Source: Caldilineae bacterium
GTDB taxonomy: Bacteria > Chloroflexota > Anaerolineae > DUEN01
NCBI GenBank assembly: GCA_011176545.1
Contig: DUEN01000013.1
Coordinates: 1-37,457, forward strand
Length of the DNA: 37,457 bases
Reading direction: 5' to 3'
The translations under genes and the position numbers were made by a program. Shown here one piece after another: positions 24,840-33,189 of the stretch (position 1 is the stretch's first letter; the number at the start of each line of letters is the position of its first letter). The notes under the pieces were generated by a model, which saw only the letters and a program-made list of their open reading frames with translations, was not told the DNA's origin and ran no database searches.

Positions 24840-25535
24840 ATGTGCCGGAATTTGTCTTCCGCTAAAGTTTATACATCCTCGCCTCGACTCGCTTATGACT
24901 ACATCAAGTCCCGCATCATGAACCTGGAGTATAAACCCGGCGAGAACATCACAGACAGGCAGGTTGCCCAGGAGTTGAATATCAGCCGCACACCTGTCCG
25001 GGAGGCCTTACGGCTGCTGGAGCATGAGGGCCTCATCGTCAGTCAGCCTCGACGCGGCTGGCGTGTCTATACACTCTCGCTGAAAGACATCGAGGAGATA
25101 TTCGACATCAAGATCGTATTGGAGAGCGCGATCGCCCGTTGGGCGGCCACATGCGAGGACGCGGAGAAGAAATCCGCCCTGAAGGAGGCCCTGGCGCGAA
25201 TGAAGCGGGCGGTTGCCGAGAACGACCGAGAAGCCTGGGTCGAGGCCGATCTCGCATTGCATGATGTTATCTTCTCCATGTGCGGCAATCAACGGGCCGT
25301 CCGCGTGGTTAAGAATATGAACGACCAATGGTGGCGTGTGCGGATCGGGTTGATAGCCATGGAAGGACGGATGGCTCGATCGACTCGAGAGCACGAGGTC
25401 ATCGTCTCCGCCATCGTGGCTGGCGACCCTGATGCGGCGGAACGGCAGATGCGTACTCATTTGGAGAGCTTGCGTCGTGAGCTCATCCATGTGCTGACCA
25501 ATCTCGTCCTGCCTTTCGCCCATCATGGTATGTAA
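24840..25535 (+). CDS. GntR regulator, FCD subfamily (operon III)
   Basis: Transcription factor, 231 residues. The winged helix-turn-helix lies at about 12-75 (ITDRQVAQELNISRTPVREALRLL), and the wing reads QPRRGWRV. The FCD domain has Asp and His in EADLALHDVIFSMCGN, His in REHEVIVSAI and His in THLESLRRE. The frame is open from a GTG at 24771, but that lies before the predicted transcription start; ATG 24840 has GAGGAAGG 8 bases upstream and is preferred. It is followed on the same strand by a binding protein and two permeases after 409 bases, so it probably controls them and itself. GTATAC sites around its promoter hint at a hexuronate-type ligand, a weak inference. Confidence 0.9.
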   Translation: MCRNLSSAKVYTSSPRLAYDYIKSRIMNLEYKPGENITDRQVAQELNISRTPVREALRLLEHEGLIVSQPRRGWRVYTLSLKDIEEIFDIKIVLESAIARWAATCEDAEKKSALKEALARMKRAVAENDREAWVEADLALHDVIFSMCGNQRAVRVVKNMNDQWWRVRIGLIAMEGRMARSTREHEVIVSAIVAGDPDAAERQMRTHLESLRRELIHVLTNLVLPFAHHGM

Positions 25536-25944
25536 GCGTTAACCGTTGGGGCTGTCCAGACACCACTGCCTGACCTTCGATACCGCCATCCTTGCCCTTT
25601 ACACCGTAGCCTACTACACAGTGCCGACTATATAAACAGAACTAGTCGCTGTTGGGGAAAGCGTTCGACGCATGGACGTCAGTTGCGTTCACGAATTGCC
25701 CGGTTTTGCCTCCCCCAGCGGGCATAAAGGGTTCGCTGTTCGATAGATGGAACCGAACAGCCACTTGGCCACGAGGGAGCAGCCGAGCAGGCGAGCCCGT
25801 CGAGAAGCACCTGATAGAAGGGGGGATGCCACGGAAAGGTGAAGAGGGATGATGATCCTTTCGGATGAGAGGGCATGGTTTGCTCGATCCCTGATCGTTG
25901 GTGTCTTGGGATCCTCGCTTTCCCCCTGAAAGGAGGGATGTGTC
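25536..25944 (+). other. 409-base gap before operon III transport genes
   Basis: No convincing gene. It holds a TATATAA (25629-25635) flanked by CGACTA (25625-25630) and TAGTCG (25643-25648), and an inverted repeat CTGTTCG/CGAACAG (25736-25742, 25754-25760). These could be a second promoter and a regulatory site, but no -35 match supports it. A 66-codon frame at 25652-25852 lacks a good start and any recognisable motif. The last bases carry the strong AAAGGAGGG ribosome site of the next gene. Confidence 0.4.
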
Positions 25945-27462
25945 ATGTCTGGGCGTCTGGGTAGGAGACTTTCTCGTCGTGATTTCCTGCGGGCGAGCGC
26001 GGCCGTCACGGGGATGTCCCTGGTAGCCGCCTGCGCGCCGGTCACCCCGGTGGCTGCCCCAGCTGCTCCCGCCGAGGTAGAGGAGAAAAAGGCCTGGGAG
26101 CTGATCGACTGGAACAAACCCGTTCCCATGACGGAGCGCCTCCTGGCGGATGAGTACATCCTGCCGGAAGGCTGGGACAAGGCCACGGAGGGGGTGAAGG
26201 AGCTGGTTTTCTTCAACAGCGGCGCGCTCAAGGACGATATCGCCACGGCTATCGGCATGAGGCTGTTCGAGCAGAAGACCGGCATTAAGATGAAGGCCCT
26301 CGAGGTCGGGGGCGCCTATACATTCCCCAAATTCCTCTCCGTCGTCACCTCTAAGGACCCCAGCGTGCACTTCGGCTTCATCCGAGCCGAGGTCGAGTAC
26401 GCGCATGTCGCCTCCGCCGGGTGGGCTCATCAGATTGATGCGCTCTGGCCTCCTGAAGTGCAGGCATTGTACTCCCCCGGGCTGGTCGATGCCCTCCGAT
26501 GGGATAACCACTTCTACGGCTCGGTCAACATCGTCCAGTACTACGCGCTCTTCTATAGGCCGTCCTGGCTGGAGGCCGCGGGCGTCGAAAAAGTACCGGA
26601 GACCTGGGAAGAGGTCTATGAGGCCGCCAGGAAAGCCCGGGAATGGGCCAAGGAGAACCTGGGGGAGGATTATTACGGCATCGTCTTCGGCGCCAGCAAA
26701 TCCGGCCACATTCACATCGCCTATCTGAGCGCGCTCACCTATTCCCAGGGCCAAACCCTGCTCAAGGATGGGCGATGGAACCTCGACACGCCGGAGTTCA
26801 GGAACGCCTGGAACTACCTCGTCAATCTCATGAAAGAAGACATCGCCGATGTGGCGTGCCTCGGATATGGGTGGAAGGACTATCATACCGTCTTCGGCGT
26901 GGGCAAGGCAGCCATAGCCATGGCGTACTCCGTATACGCCGTGAAATTCGATGAGGATTTCCCCGAGTTGAAGGGAGACTGGGCTGCCGTGCCGCCACCC
27001 AAGTGGGATGCCGCCCAGCCCGACTCCAACCGCATCGGGTACATCAACTTCGACGTCTATATGATCAATAACTTTGCCGACGAACAGCACAAGGCGGCCG
27101 CCATGCTGTTCCTCGACTTCTACCGGAGCAAAGAGGCGTGCATGTATGAGCTCCTGGTGGAGGGGAACGATTCCTTCCTGCCCGCCGTGTACGAGGATCC
27201 GGACATCGTGGACAAGGTTAACTGGGAGCTGGCCAAGGAGGTGGCTAAAGAGATCGGTGCCGTGGAGCCGGTGAAGCGCGATATCACCATACCTGATGTT
27301 CGCGCTGCCTCCGCCAAGACCGCCCGCATCGAGGCTCTGCCCCCTGGGGCTGCCTATGTCTCCGACATCCTCTCCGAATATCTCGGAAAGGCTGTTCTGG
27401 AGGGGATAGATTCCAACGCAGCCCTGGACGAAGCGCTGGAGAAGATCCAACAATACATCTAA
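25945..27462 (+). CDS. Extracellular sugar-binding lipoprotein, family 1 (cassette III)
   Basis: Binding protein of importer III, 505 residues. Tat signal RRLSRRDFLRAS, lipobox SLVAAC, lipid-anchored Cys30, then an Ala/Pro linker. The mature region opens about 50 residues later than usual, at VKELVFFNSGALKDDIATA. The sugar-binding fold is supported by YGSVNIVQYYALFYRPSWLEAAGV and later PETWEEVYEAARKAREWAK, where the ligand pocket's aromatic residues are expected. The ATG is preceded by AAAGGAGGGATGTGTC. Among the four binding proteins here it is the most divergent in its first 80 residues. No catabolic enzyme lies next to it, so the substrate is open. Confidence 0.92.
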   Translation: MSGRLGRRLSRRDFLRASAAVTGMSLVAACAPVTPVAAPAAPAEVEEKKAWELIDWNKPVPMTERLLADEYILPEGWDKATEGVKELVFFNSGALKDDIATAIGMRLFEQKTGIKMKALEVGGAYTFPKFLSVVTSKDPSVHFGFIRAEVEYAHVASAGWAHQIDALWPPEVQALYSPGLVDALRWDNHFYGSVNIVQYYALFYRPSWLEAAGVEKVPETWEEVYEAARKAREWAKENLGEDYYGIVFGASKSGHIHIAYLSALTYSQGQTLLKDGRWNLDTPEFRNAWNYLVNLMKEDIADVACLGYGWKDYHTVFGVGKAAIAMAYSVYAVKFDEDFPELKGDWAAVPPPKWDAAQPDSNRIGYINFDVYMINNFADEQHKAAAMLFLDFYRSKEACMYELLVEGNDSFLPAVYEDPDIVDKVNWELAKEVAKEIGAVEPVKRDITIPDVRAASAKTARIEALPPGAAYVSDILSEYLGKAVLEGIDSNAALDEALEKIQQYI

Positions 27463-27477
27463 AACGCAGGCCGCCGA

Positions 27478-27506
27478 GAGGGGGCAGGTGCAACACCTGC
27501 CCCCTC
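27478..27506 (+). repeat. Perfect hairpin between binding-protein and permease genes
   Basis: A 13-base-pair stem with a CAA loop (GAGGGGGCAGGTG at 27478-27490, complement at 27494-27506), starting 16 bases after the stop codon. No T-run follows, so it may protect or process the upstream message, not end it outright. Confidence 0.75.
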
Positions 27507-27599
27507 GATCACCATGCTTCCTTAAATTAACGGCCTGAGCGACACAGCCGATGGCATAGTATCGCAAACGGGAGTCCCTCATCAAAGGAGTTGGCTTTC

Positions 27600-28577
27600 A
27601 TGGTGAAGGCTGGTGGCAGTTCCGTTGGGGAGAGTACCCGACCTCGTTCTGGAGCACTCCAATCGGTTCGGGGATGGGCTTTGGTCCGTTCTGCCCTGGG
27701 GAAGACAGGGACGCTATCTAATGCCAATTACGGGATGCTCCTTTCCATCCCCGGGCTCATCCTCTTACTGGCCTGGGTATTGTTACCGCTCTTCATAGTC
27801 ATTGGATTAAGCTTCTATCGGTATGACAATGTCTCACCTGTCCGATTCATCGGCCTGCTGAATTATCAAGAGGTCTTTAGCAATCCCGACTTTCCCAAGA
27901 TCCTGCTGCGTACGTTTGAATTCTCCTTTGGATCGACCGCTCTGTCGCTCTTCACCAGCGTGGTCGTGGCCGCCTGTTTGAACAGGATCGGAAGCGGCTC
28001 GGCCGTCTTCAGGTCGCTGGTCGTGATGCCGTGGGCCGTCCCGCTGATCCTCTCCGGCTTCCTGTGGGCATGGATGTTCCATCCCTCCTTCGGGCCTATT
28101 AGCGACCTCCTGTTACGGTCCGGCCTCCGGGACACGGCGCTCAACATCTATGAGGATCCTATCTCGTCCATGGTAGGCGTGATCATCGCTGATGCCTGGC
28201 GACGTATCCCCTTCCTTGCCATCATCACGCTCGCTGCGTTCCAGGCCATCGACCAGGAATTGTATGATGCGGCGCGGGTGGATGGCGCGGATTCCATCGA
28301 TACGTTCATGTATATCACCCTGCCCCTCGGTAGCCGGCCGATCCTGATCGGCACCCTGATCACGCTCATGTTCACCTTCAGAAGCATCGACGTCATTTAT
28401 TCCATGACGCCCGGCGGTGGCTACGCCAAGAGTACCTACGTCATGGGGGCCTATCTCTTCGACAACCTGTATGAGTTCCTCAACTTCGGCGCGGCGGCCG
28501 CCATCAGCGTCATCCTGATCCTCCTGACTTTTGTGATCGGTTCGCTGTTTATCTACTACACCCTTAAACGGCAATAG
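27600..28577 (+). CDS. CUT1 sugar ABC transporter permease, MalF-like (cassette III)
   Basis: Membrane subunit, 325 residues. A hydrophilic N-terminal tail of about 45 residues precedes the first membrane segment (SIPGLILLLAWVLLPLFIVIG). The EAA loop ELYDAARVDGADSIDT...TLPLG lies near 217-241, and SMTPGGGYAKST before the final segments matches the MalF/UgpA pattern. A TTG start at 27591 is possible in frame, but AAAGGAG is ideally spaced for ATG 27600. It is followed by the MalG-like gene after 11 bases. In the EAA loop the last residue is Gly instead of the more common Leu, a minor change. Confidence 0.92.
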   Translation: MVKAGGSSVGESTRPRSGALQSVRGWALVRSALGKTGTLSNANYGMLLSIPGLILLLAWVLLPLFIVIGLSFYRYDNVSPVRFIGLLNYQEVFSNPDFPKILLRTFEFSFGSTALSLFTSVVVAACLNRIGSGSAVFRSLVVMPWAVPLILSGFLWAWMFHPSFGPISDLLLRSGLRDTALNIYEDPISSMVGVIIADAWRRIPFLAIITLAAFQAIDQELYDAARVDGADSIDTFMYITLPLGSRPILIGTLITLMFTFRSIDVIYSMTPGGGYAKSTYVMGAYLFDNLYEFLNFGAAAAISVILILLTFVIGSLFIYYTLKRQ

Positions 28578-28588
28578 GGAGACGACGA

Positions 28589-29437
28589 ATGAGGCTTCGT
28601 CCTTTTCTGTTGAAGATCATCGATCATCGCGTGACGCCATACGTGATCGTGGGCGTGATCGCCCTGTTCATGGCGGCTCCCTTCCTATGGATGACGCTCT
28701 CCGCGTTTAAGACCCTTCAGGAGACGTTCATGAGCCCGCCAACCTACTTCCCAAAGGACTTCACTTTGGAGACCATGGCCTTCACATGGTTCCAAGCGCC
28801 CATACCCACCTATCTCAAGAACTCGTTGATCGTCTGTTTGACGGCGACCCTGATTATCGTGGTCGCGAGCATTTTCACCGCTTACGCGCTAAGTCAGTAT
28901 CCCTATCGGGGAAGTAACATCATTCTGGGGCTTTTCCTGTTCACCCGCACCATTCCTCCGCTGGCGATGTTGCTCCCGTACTATCTGATTATGAGGAAGC
29001 TCGGTCTGCTGAACACCCGGCTCTCCGTGATCCTGTACCTGATTTACTTGAGCTATCCCCTCGTGGTGTGGCTCCTGAAGGGCTTCTTCGACGCCTTCCC
29101 TCGGGATCTGATCGACGCCGCCATCGTGGACGGGTGTTCGCGTACTGGCACGATCTTCCGGGTGGTGCTTCCCATCACGGCGGGAAGTGTAGGGGCGATC
29201 TCCGTGGTGGCGTTCCTGTGGGCATGGAACGAGTTCTTCGCGCCGTATCTCTTCATCCACTATGATGAGCTCAAGCCTATCACGGTGGGCCTGTACTACT
29301 TCGTGGGCGACGAGGTCACCTATTGGAACCGGATGTGCGCGGCAGGGATTTACGCCGTCGTGCCCAGCCTGGCCTTCTTCCTCATCGCACAGAGGTACAT
29401 CATTAAAGGGCTGACCGAGGGTGCCCTGAAGTATTAG
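28589..29437 (+). CDS. CUT1 sugar ABC transporter permease, MalG-like (cassette III)
   Basis: Membrane subunit, 282 residues, the normal MalG size. The first membrane segment is at about 15-38 (YVIVGVIALFMAAPFLWMTL), and the short external loop carries ETFMSPPTYFPKDF. The EAA loop RDLIDAAIVDGCSRTGTI...VLPIT is near 172-196, with Cys in place of Ala after DG. The C-terminus is YIIKGLTEGALKY, the MalG ending. The ribosome site is GGGAG about 7 bases before the ATG. This is the last gene of operon III; a strong hairpin terminator lies 33 bases beyond its stop. No ATPase gene follows. Confidence 0.93.
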   Translation: MRLRPFLLKIIDHRVTPYVIVGVIALFMAAPFLWMTLSAFKTLQETFMSPPTYFPKDFTLETMAFTWFQAPIPTYLKNSLIVCLTATLIIVVASIFTAYALSQYPYRGSNIILGLFLFTRTIPPLAMLLPYYLIMRKLGLLNTRLSVILYLIYLSYPLVVWLLKGFFDAFPRDLIDAAIVDGCSRTGTIFRVVLPITAGSVGAISVVAFLWAWNEFFAPYLFIHYDELKPITVGLYYFVGDEVTYWNRMCAAGIYAVVPSLAFFLIAQRYIIKGLTEGALKY

Positions 29438-29469
29438 TGTTGAGCTGTCACTCCTGCCTGCTCAATACC

Positions 29470-29510
29470 AAAGCGCTCCCTGGAGGCTTTCGTCAACCAG
29501 GGAGCGCTTT
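29470..29510. terminator. Bidirectional terminator between convergent operons III and IV
   Basis: Perfect 14-base-pair stem (AAAGCGCTCCCTGG at 29470-29483, complement at 29497-29510) with a 13-base loop. The stem ends in AAA on one side and TTT on the other, so it can work in both directions. It is the only structured sequence in the 135-base gap between the two convergent permease genes. Confidence 0.85.
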
Positions 29511-29572
29511 CATTAATAAGCTAAATAAGCTAACAAATCGCGCTTCGTCGTAATAAGCGCTCGTCATATGGA

Positions 29573-30484
29573 TCAGCGACCGGCGAGGCCGCTGGTGACG
29601 ATGCCGCGGATGAAGTAGCGTTGAGCCACGAAGAAGACGATGAGCACCGGAAGCAACACCACCGTGGAAGCTGCCATGAGCAGATTCCAGCGCGCGCTGT
29701 GCATGCTACGGAAGCCAGCGAGTCCCAACGCCAGCGTGAATTTCTCCAGGCTATTGAGATAGATCAGAGGCCCCATGAAATCGTTCCAGTTCCAGATGAA
29801 GGAGAAGATCGCCACCGTCGCCAGCACGGGGCGGGACAGGGGTAGCAGGATGGACCACCAGATCCGCAGGTATCCCGCGCCGTCGATCACCGCGGCCTCA
29901 TCCAGGTCTATGGGGATCGTGGTATAGAACTGGCGGATGAGGAAGATGAAGAAGGCTCCACCGCCGAAGAAGGAGGGCACGATCAACGGCAGGAAGGTAT
30001 CCAACCAGCGCAGATATTTAAAGAGCAGAAAGCTCGGGATCAACGTCACGACGTAAGGCAGCATCATCGTAGACAGTAACAACACGAATAAGGGCCTGCG
30101 GCCTGGGAATGGGATTCGCGCGAATCCGAAGGCGACCATGGAGGCGGAAATCAACGATCCAACCGTTGAGAAGAACGTGATGGTCGCCGTGTTCAGGAAG
30201 AAGCGGTCGAACGGGAGGATCGTGAGGGCCTCGGGGTAGTTCGACCACACGATAGGATCTGGGATCCATTGCGGCGGGAAGACGAACTCCAGGCCGCGCC
30301 CCTTCAACGAGGTTGAGATCAGCCACGCGAGGGGCATCAGCATAATCACGCTGATGCCGGAGAGCAGCAGGTATAACAGACCCTGCTTCACGCCACGCAT
30401 GATCACGAACGTCTTGCTATGCCTGGTCGTATATAATCCCCCGGACGAGATCTGGCTCATGTCACCACGTTTGACGACGCTCAT
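29573..30484 (-). CDS. CUT1 sugar ABC transporter permease, MalG-like (cassette IV)
   Basis: Membrane subunit, 303 residues. The N-terminus has about 35 polar residues, then a first membrane segment (GLLYLLLSGISVIMLMPLAW). An external loop with EFVFPPQWIPDPIVWSNY follows, a common MalG pattern. The EAA loop IDLDEAAVIDGAGYLRI...LLPLS is near 194-218, and the end is YFIRGIVTSGLAGR. A GTG at 30487 is also in frame, but AAGGAGAG is better spaced for the ATG at 30484. It follows the MalF-like gene by 39 bases and is the last gene of operon IV, ending 62 bases from the shared terminator. Confidence 0.93.
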   Translation of the reverse strand: MSVVKRGDMSQISSGGLYTTRHSKTFVIMRGVKQGLLYLLLSGISVIMLMPLAWLISTSLKGRGLEFVFPPQWIPDPIVWSNYPEALTILPFDRFFLNTATITFFSTVGSLISASMVAFGFARIPFPGRRPLFVLLLSTMMLPYVVTLIPSFLLFKYLRWLDTFLPLIVPSFFGGGAFFIFLIRQFYTTIPIDLDEAAVIDGAGYLRIWWSILLPLSRPVLATVAIFSFIWNWNDFMGPLIYLNSLEKFTLALGLAGFRSMHSARWNLLMAASTVVLLPVLIVFFVAQRYFIRGIVTSGLAGR

Positions 30485-30523
30485 CACTTCTCTCCTTTCG
30501 ACGAGCGTTTCATGAAATCAGCA

Positions 30524-31462
30524 TCAGATGCCCAACTCGGCTTCATAATACACCCATCGCTTCGATAGCTTGAGCTGGAACAAAGTGAAGATCAAGATGA
30601 TCACGAAAAGGACCCAGGCCAACGCGGAGGCGTATCCCATCTTGAAGTACTGAAAGCCGTTTCTATAAAGATAAAGGACATAGAACAATGTCTTGTTTTG
30701 CGGCCCGCCATCCGTCATGATAAAGGCCGAGGTGAAGATCTGGAAGGAATCGATTAACCCTATGATCAGGTTGAAGAAGATGATCGGCGTCAACATGGGG
30801 ATCGTGATGAAGCGGAAGCGCTGTAGCCCATTGGCTCCATCAATGCTGGCCGCTTCGTATAGCTCGTTGGGGATACCTTGAAGGCCGGCCAAGAAGATCA
30901 CCATCGCACCGCCGACACCCCATAAGCTCATGATAATGAAAGCCGGCTTGGCCAGATTAGGATCCATCAACCATAGCTGCTTCGGCAAGCCCAGCTTGAC
31001 CAATAACGCATTGGCCAACCCAAACTCGGGATTGAAGATCCACAGCCAGAGCATAGCGCTGGCCACGGCTGGCGTGACGGAGGGGAGATAATAGATGGTC
31101 CGATACAGCGCGATCCCCCGAACTTTGGAATCCAGCAAGATGGCCAGAAGCAAGGCCACGATCAGCTGCAGCGGCACTCCGATGAACGTGTAATAGGCCG
31201 TATTGTACAGAGAAAGGGAGAAAAGAGGATCATGTAGAAGCTGTATGAAATTCTGGAATCCCACGAACTTGGGCGGCGTGATTACCTCCCATTCCATGAG
31301 GGAGATCGCGATCGAGGCCAGCATGGGGCCCGCCGTCCAGAGGACGAAGCCCAGCAGCCAGGGGGAGATAAAAAGATAGCCAGCGATCAAAATCCGCCAC
31401 CAGCGCTGAGAACGTCCGCTGCGACGGATGATCGGTCCTAATAACCTCAGTAAGAGTTCCAT
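30524..31462 (-). CDS. CUT1 sugar ABC transporter permease, MalF-like (cassette IV)
   Basis: Membrane subunit, 312 residues. The first membrane segment is at about 25-50 (LIAGYLFISPWLLGFVLWTAGPM). The EAA loop NELYEAASIDGANGLQR...TIPML lies near 206-230. IMTDGGPQNKT precedes the last segments as in LacF/UgpA proteins, and the end is KLSKRWVYYEAELGI. The ribosome site is GAGGAAGAG. It is separated from the binding-protein gene by 288 bases with three strong hairpins, an unusual arrangement that may lower permease expression. Confidence 0.93.
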   Translation of the reverse strand: MELLLRLLGPIIRRSGRSQRWWRILIAGYLFISPWLLGFVLWTAGPMLASIAISLMEWEVITPPKFVGFQNFIQLLHDPLFSLSLYNTAYYTFIGVPLQLIVALLLAILLDSKVRGIALYRTIYYLPSVTPAVASAMLWLWIFNPEFGLANALLVKLGLPKQLWLMDPNLAKPAFIIMSLWGVGGAMVIFLAGLQGIPNELYEAASIDGANGLQRFRFITIPMLTPIIFFNLIIGLIDSFQIFTSAFIMTDGGPQNKTLFYVLYLYRNGFQYFKMGYASALAWVLFVIILIFTLFQLKLSKRWVYYEAELGI

Positions 31463-31506
31463 ACCCGCTCTTCCTCGATCAGAGTTCGATGAAGATCATG
31501 CGATTG

Positions 31507-31551
31507 GGGTGGTTGCGGCGGCGCAGCGCCGCTGCGCCGCCGCAACCACCC
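31507..31551. repeat. Very long perfect hairpin, 21-bp stem
   Basis: Positions 31507-31527 pair without error with 31531-31551 (arms beginning GGGTGGTTGCGGCGG), leaving a 3-base GCC loop. It lies 45 bases upstream of the cassette IV MalF-like start and has no T-run. It is the strongest stem in the window. Confidence 0.85.
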
Positions 31552-31560
31552 ATTTTCTCG

Positions 31561-31599
31561 GTCCCCCCTCCCCAGCGGAGCGGATTGGGGAGGGGGGAC
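31561..31599. repeat. Second hairpin in the 31463-31750 gap
   Basis: GTCCCCCCTCCCC (31561-31573) pairs perfectly with GGGGAGGGGGGAC (31587-31599), loop 13 bases. It is separate from the 21-bp hairpin by 9 bases. Confidence 0.75.
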
Positions 31600-31710
31600 T
31601 ACAGGGGGGTAGGGTACGAAATCATGTGGGCCCTATGGGGCCAACTTTACGTCGCATACACGGCCATGCGCCCCTACATTAACTCACGCTATGAGCGAAG
31701 AGATTAGGCA

Positions 31711-31740
31711 GGGGCGAAATGGCGCGTGCCATTTCGCCCC
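31711..31740. repeat. Hairpin just after the cassette IV binding-protein stop
   Basis: GGGGCGAAATGGC (31711-31723) pairs perfectly with GCCATTTCGCCCC (31728-31740), loop 4 bases. Its GGGGCG/CGCCCC outer arms resemble the other GTAGGGG-type palindromes. It starts 10 bases after the stop codon. Confidence 0.8.
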
Positions 31741-31750
31741 CTCTCGTGCT

Positions 31751-33073
31751 TCATCCTCCAGCCAACACAGCGTTGATCTGCTCATCCATGGCCTGGCAGG
31801 CTTCCTCGACACTCTTCCGTCCCGTCCAGACCTCGGTGAGCTCCGTGCTCCGGATGTCGTCCACCTCGTCGAAGTGCGTGGTGACGGGCATCGGTCGGAG
31901 CCACTCGAGCGTCTGGCTCCAGACCTTATTGTTCTCCGGCGGCACGCTCTGCAGGAACTCCTCCGACTCCAGGACGCTCTTCAGGATCGGCGTCGAGAAG
32001 GCCAACTCGCCGATGAGCTTCTGGGCCATCTCGCTCAGGTACCACTTGGCGTACTTCCAAGCGGCATCGGGATGCTTCGATTGGTTGCTGATGCAGGAGC
32101 CCGTGCCTCCCTGGGTCGTCCACCTGCCGGCCGGACCCTCAGGCAGGACCGCCACATCCCATTCGAGATCCTCGATCGCCCGGAAGGTCGGGACCATCCA
32201 GCGGCCGGATTGATACATGGCGATGTTCCCCGTGCCGAAGAGGGTCGGCGCGTCCCGTCCTGCCATCTGGGCCGGCGTGGGGGAGACCTGGTACTTGAGC
32301 AGCAGATCGGCTAAGAACTGGATGCCGCCCATGGTCTTCGGATCGCTCATCGTGCTCTCCGTGCGATCTTCGTTGTACCAGTCCCCACCGTTCTCCCAAA
32401 TCCACGGTGCGATCGGCTCCCAATACCAGTCCTGGGAGTAGCCCCACTGCTGGTCCTTCGTCAGCGCCCGAGCTGCCTCGAGGAAGTCGCCTCCCGTCTC
32501 CGGATCCCACTTCCAGGTCTCGTCGGGGAAGTCCACCCCGGCCTCCTCGAACAGCCGCTTGTTGTAGAACAGCACCTGGGAGTTCACGTCCTGAGGCAGA
32601 GCCAGCTGCTTGCCCTGATATTGATATCCCAGGAAGACGCGGTCATAGTACTTGCTCTTGTCGATCTCCGCCTGGACGTAATCATCCAGGGGGATGGGCA
32701 CGCCCTTCGAACCCCAGGCCGCCATGTAGACGTAGTCCATCCGGAACATGTCGGGCGCTACGCCTCCAGCGACCATCGTCTGCAGCTTGTCCCAATAGTT
32801 CTCGGGAGGCACGTTGATCTTAACCTTGACGTCCGGGGTGGCCTCTTCGAATGCCTTGGTGATGGTCTGCATCACCTTAAGCTCTTCAGGGCCGGCCCAG
32901 GTCAGGTAGACGATCTCGGTCGGCCCCTCAGGCGCCTTTTCGGCCTCCTCCGGCTTGGCCTCCTCAGCGGGGCCGGCTGGCGGCGCGCAGGCCGCCGCGA
33001 TCGCCCCCAGTACAGTCATCCCCGACACGCGCAGGAAATCCCGACGGCTCATCTGATGCTTTCGCGTTCTCAT
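31751..33073 (-). CDS. Extracellular sugar-binding lipoprotein, family 1 (cassette IV)
   Basis: Binding protein of importer IV, 440 residues. Tat signal MSRRDFLRVSG, lipobox AIAAAC, lipid-anchored Cys29, then a Glu/Pro/Lys linker. The mature part opens TEIVYLTWAGPEELKVMQTI, a classic family 1 start, and continues with AGGVAPDMFRMD, VPIPLDDYV and NSQVLFYNKRLFEEAGV, the hinge and ligand-lobe landmarks. The GRWMVPTF and TGSCISNQSKHPDAAW blocks near 290-340 are also typical. The start has GAGGAGG 7 bases upstream. It is the most canonical of the four binding proteins. Upstream enzymes (SIS, AAC(3)-like) point to an amino or acylated sugar, as an inference. Confidence 0.94.
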   Translation of the reverse strand: MRTRKHQMSRRDFLRVSGMTVLGAIAAACAPPAGPAEEAKPEEAEKAPEGPTEIVYLTWAGPEELKVMQTITKAFEEATPDVKVKINVPPENYWDKLQTMVAGGVAPDMFRMDYVYMAAWGSKGVPIPLDDYVQAEIDKSKYYDRVFLGYQYQGKQLALPQDVNSQVLFYNKRLFEEAGVDFPDETWKWDPETGGDFLEAARALTKDQQWGYSQDWYWEPIAPWIWENGGDWYNEDRTESTMSDPKTMGGIQFLADLLLKYQVSPTPAQMAGRDAPTLFGTGNIAMYQSGRWMVPTFRAIEDLEWDVAVLPEGPAGRWTTQGGTGSCISNQSKHPDAAWKYAKWYLSEMAQKLIGELAFSTPILKSVLESEEFLQSVPPENNKVWSQTLEWLRPMPVTTHFDEVDDIRSTELTEVWTGRKSVEEACQAMDEQINAVLAGG

Positions 33074-33189
33074 TTTCTACCTCCTCGCTTTATGATAGAC
33101 CGTGACCCTATGATGTGCGGGTACCATCCTGCATGGCTCACTTCGCTGAAGGCGCTTTATCTGAATCTCCGTTATCCCACCTCCTTTCC

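Noticed and set aside
27478..27506. Full intrinsic terminator in operon III
   Set aside because: No T-run follows the stem, and the permease genes needed for transport lie downstream with no other promoter seen.
25642..27585. 647-residue open frame on the minus strand
   Set aside because: It is the mirror of the cassette III binding-protein gene, which has a clear signal peptide, lipobox and ribosome site. The mirror frame has no recognisable motif and is explained by GC-rich codon use.
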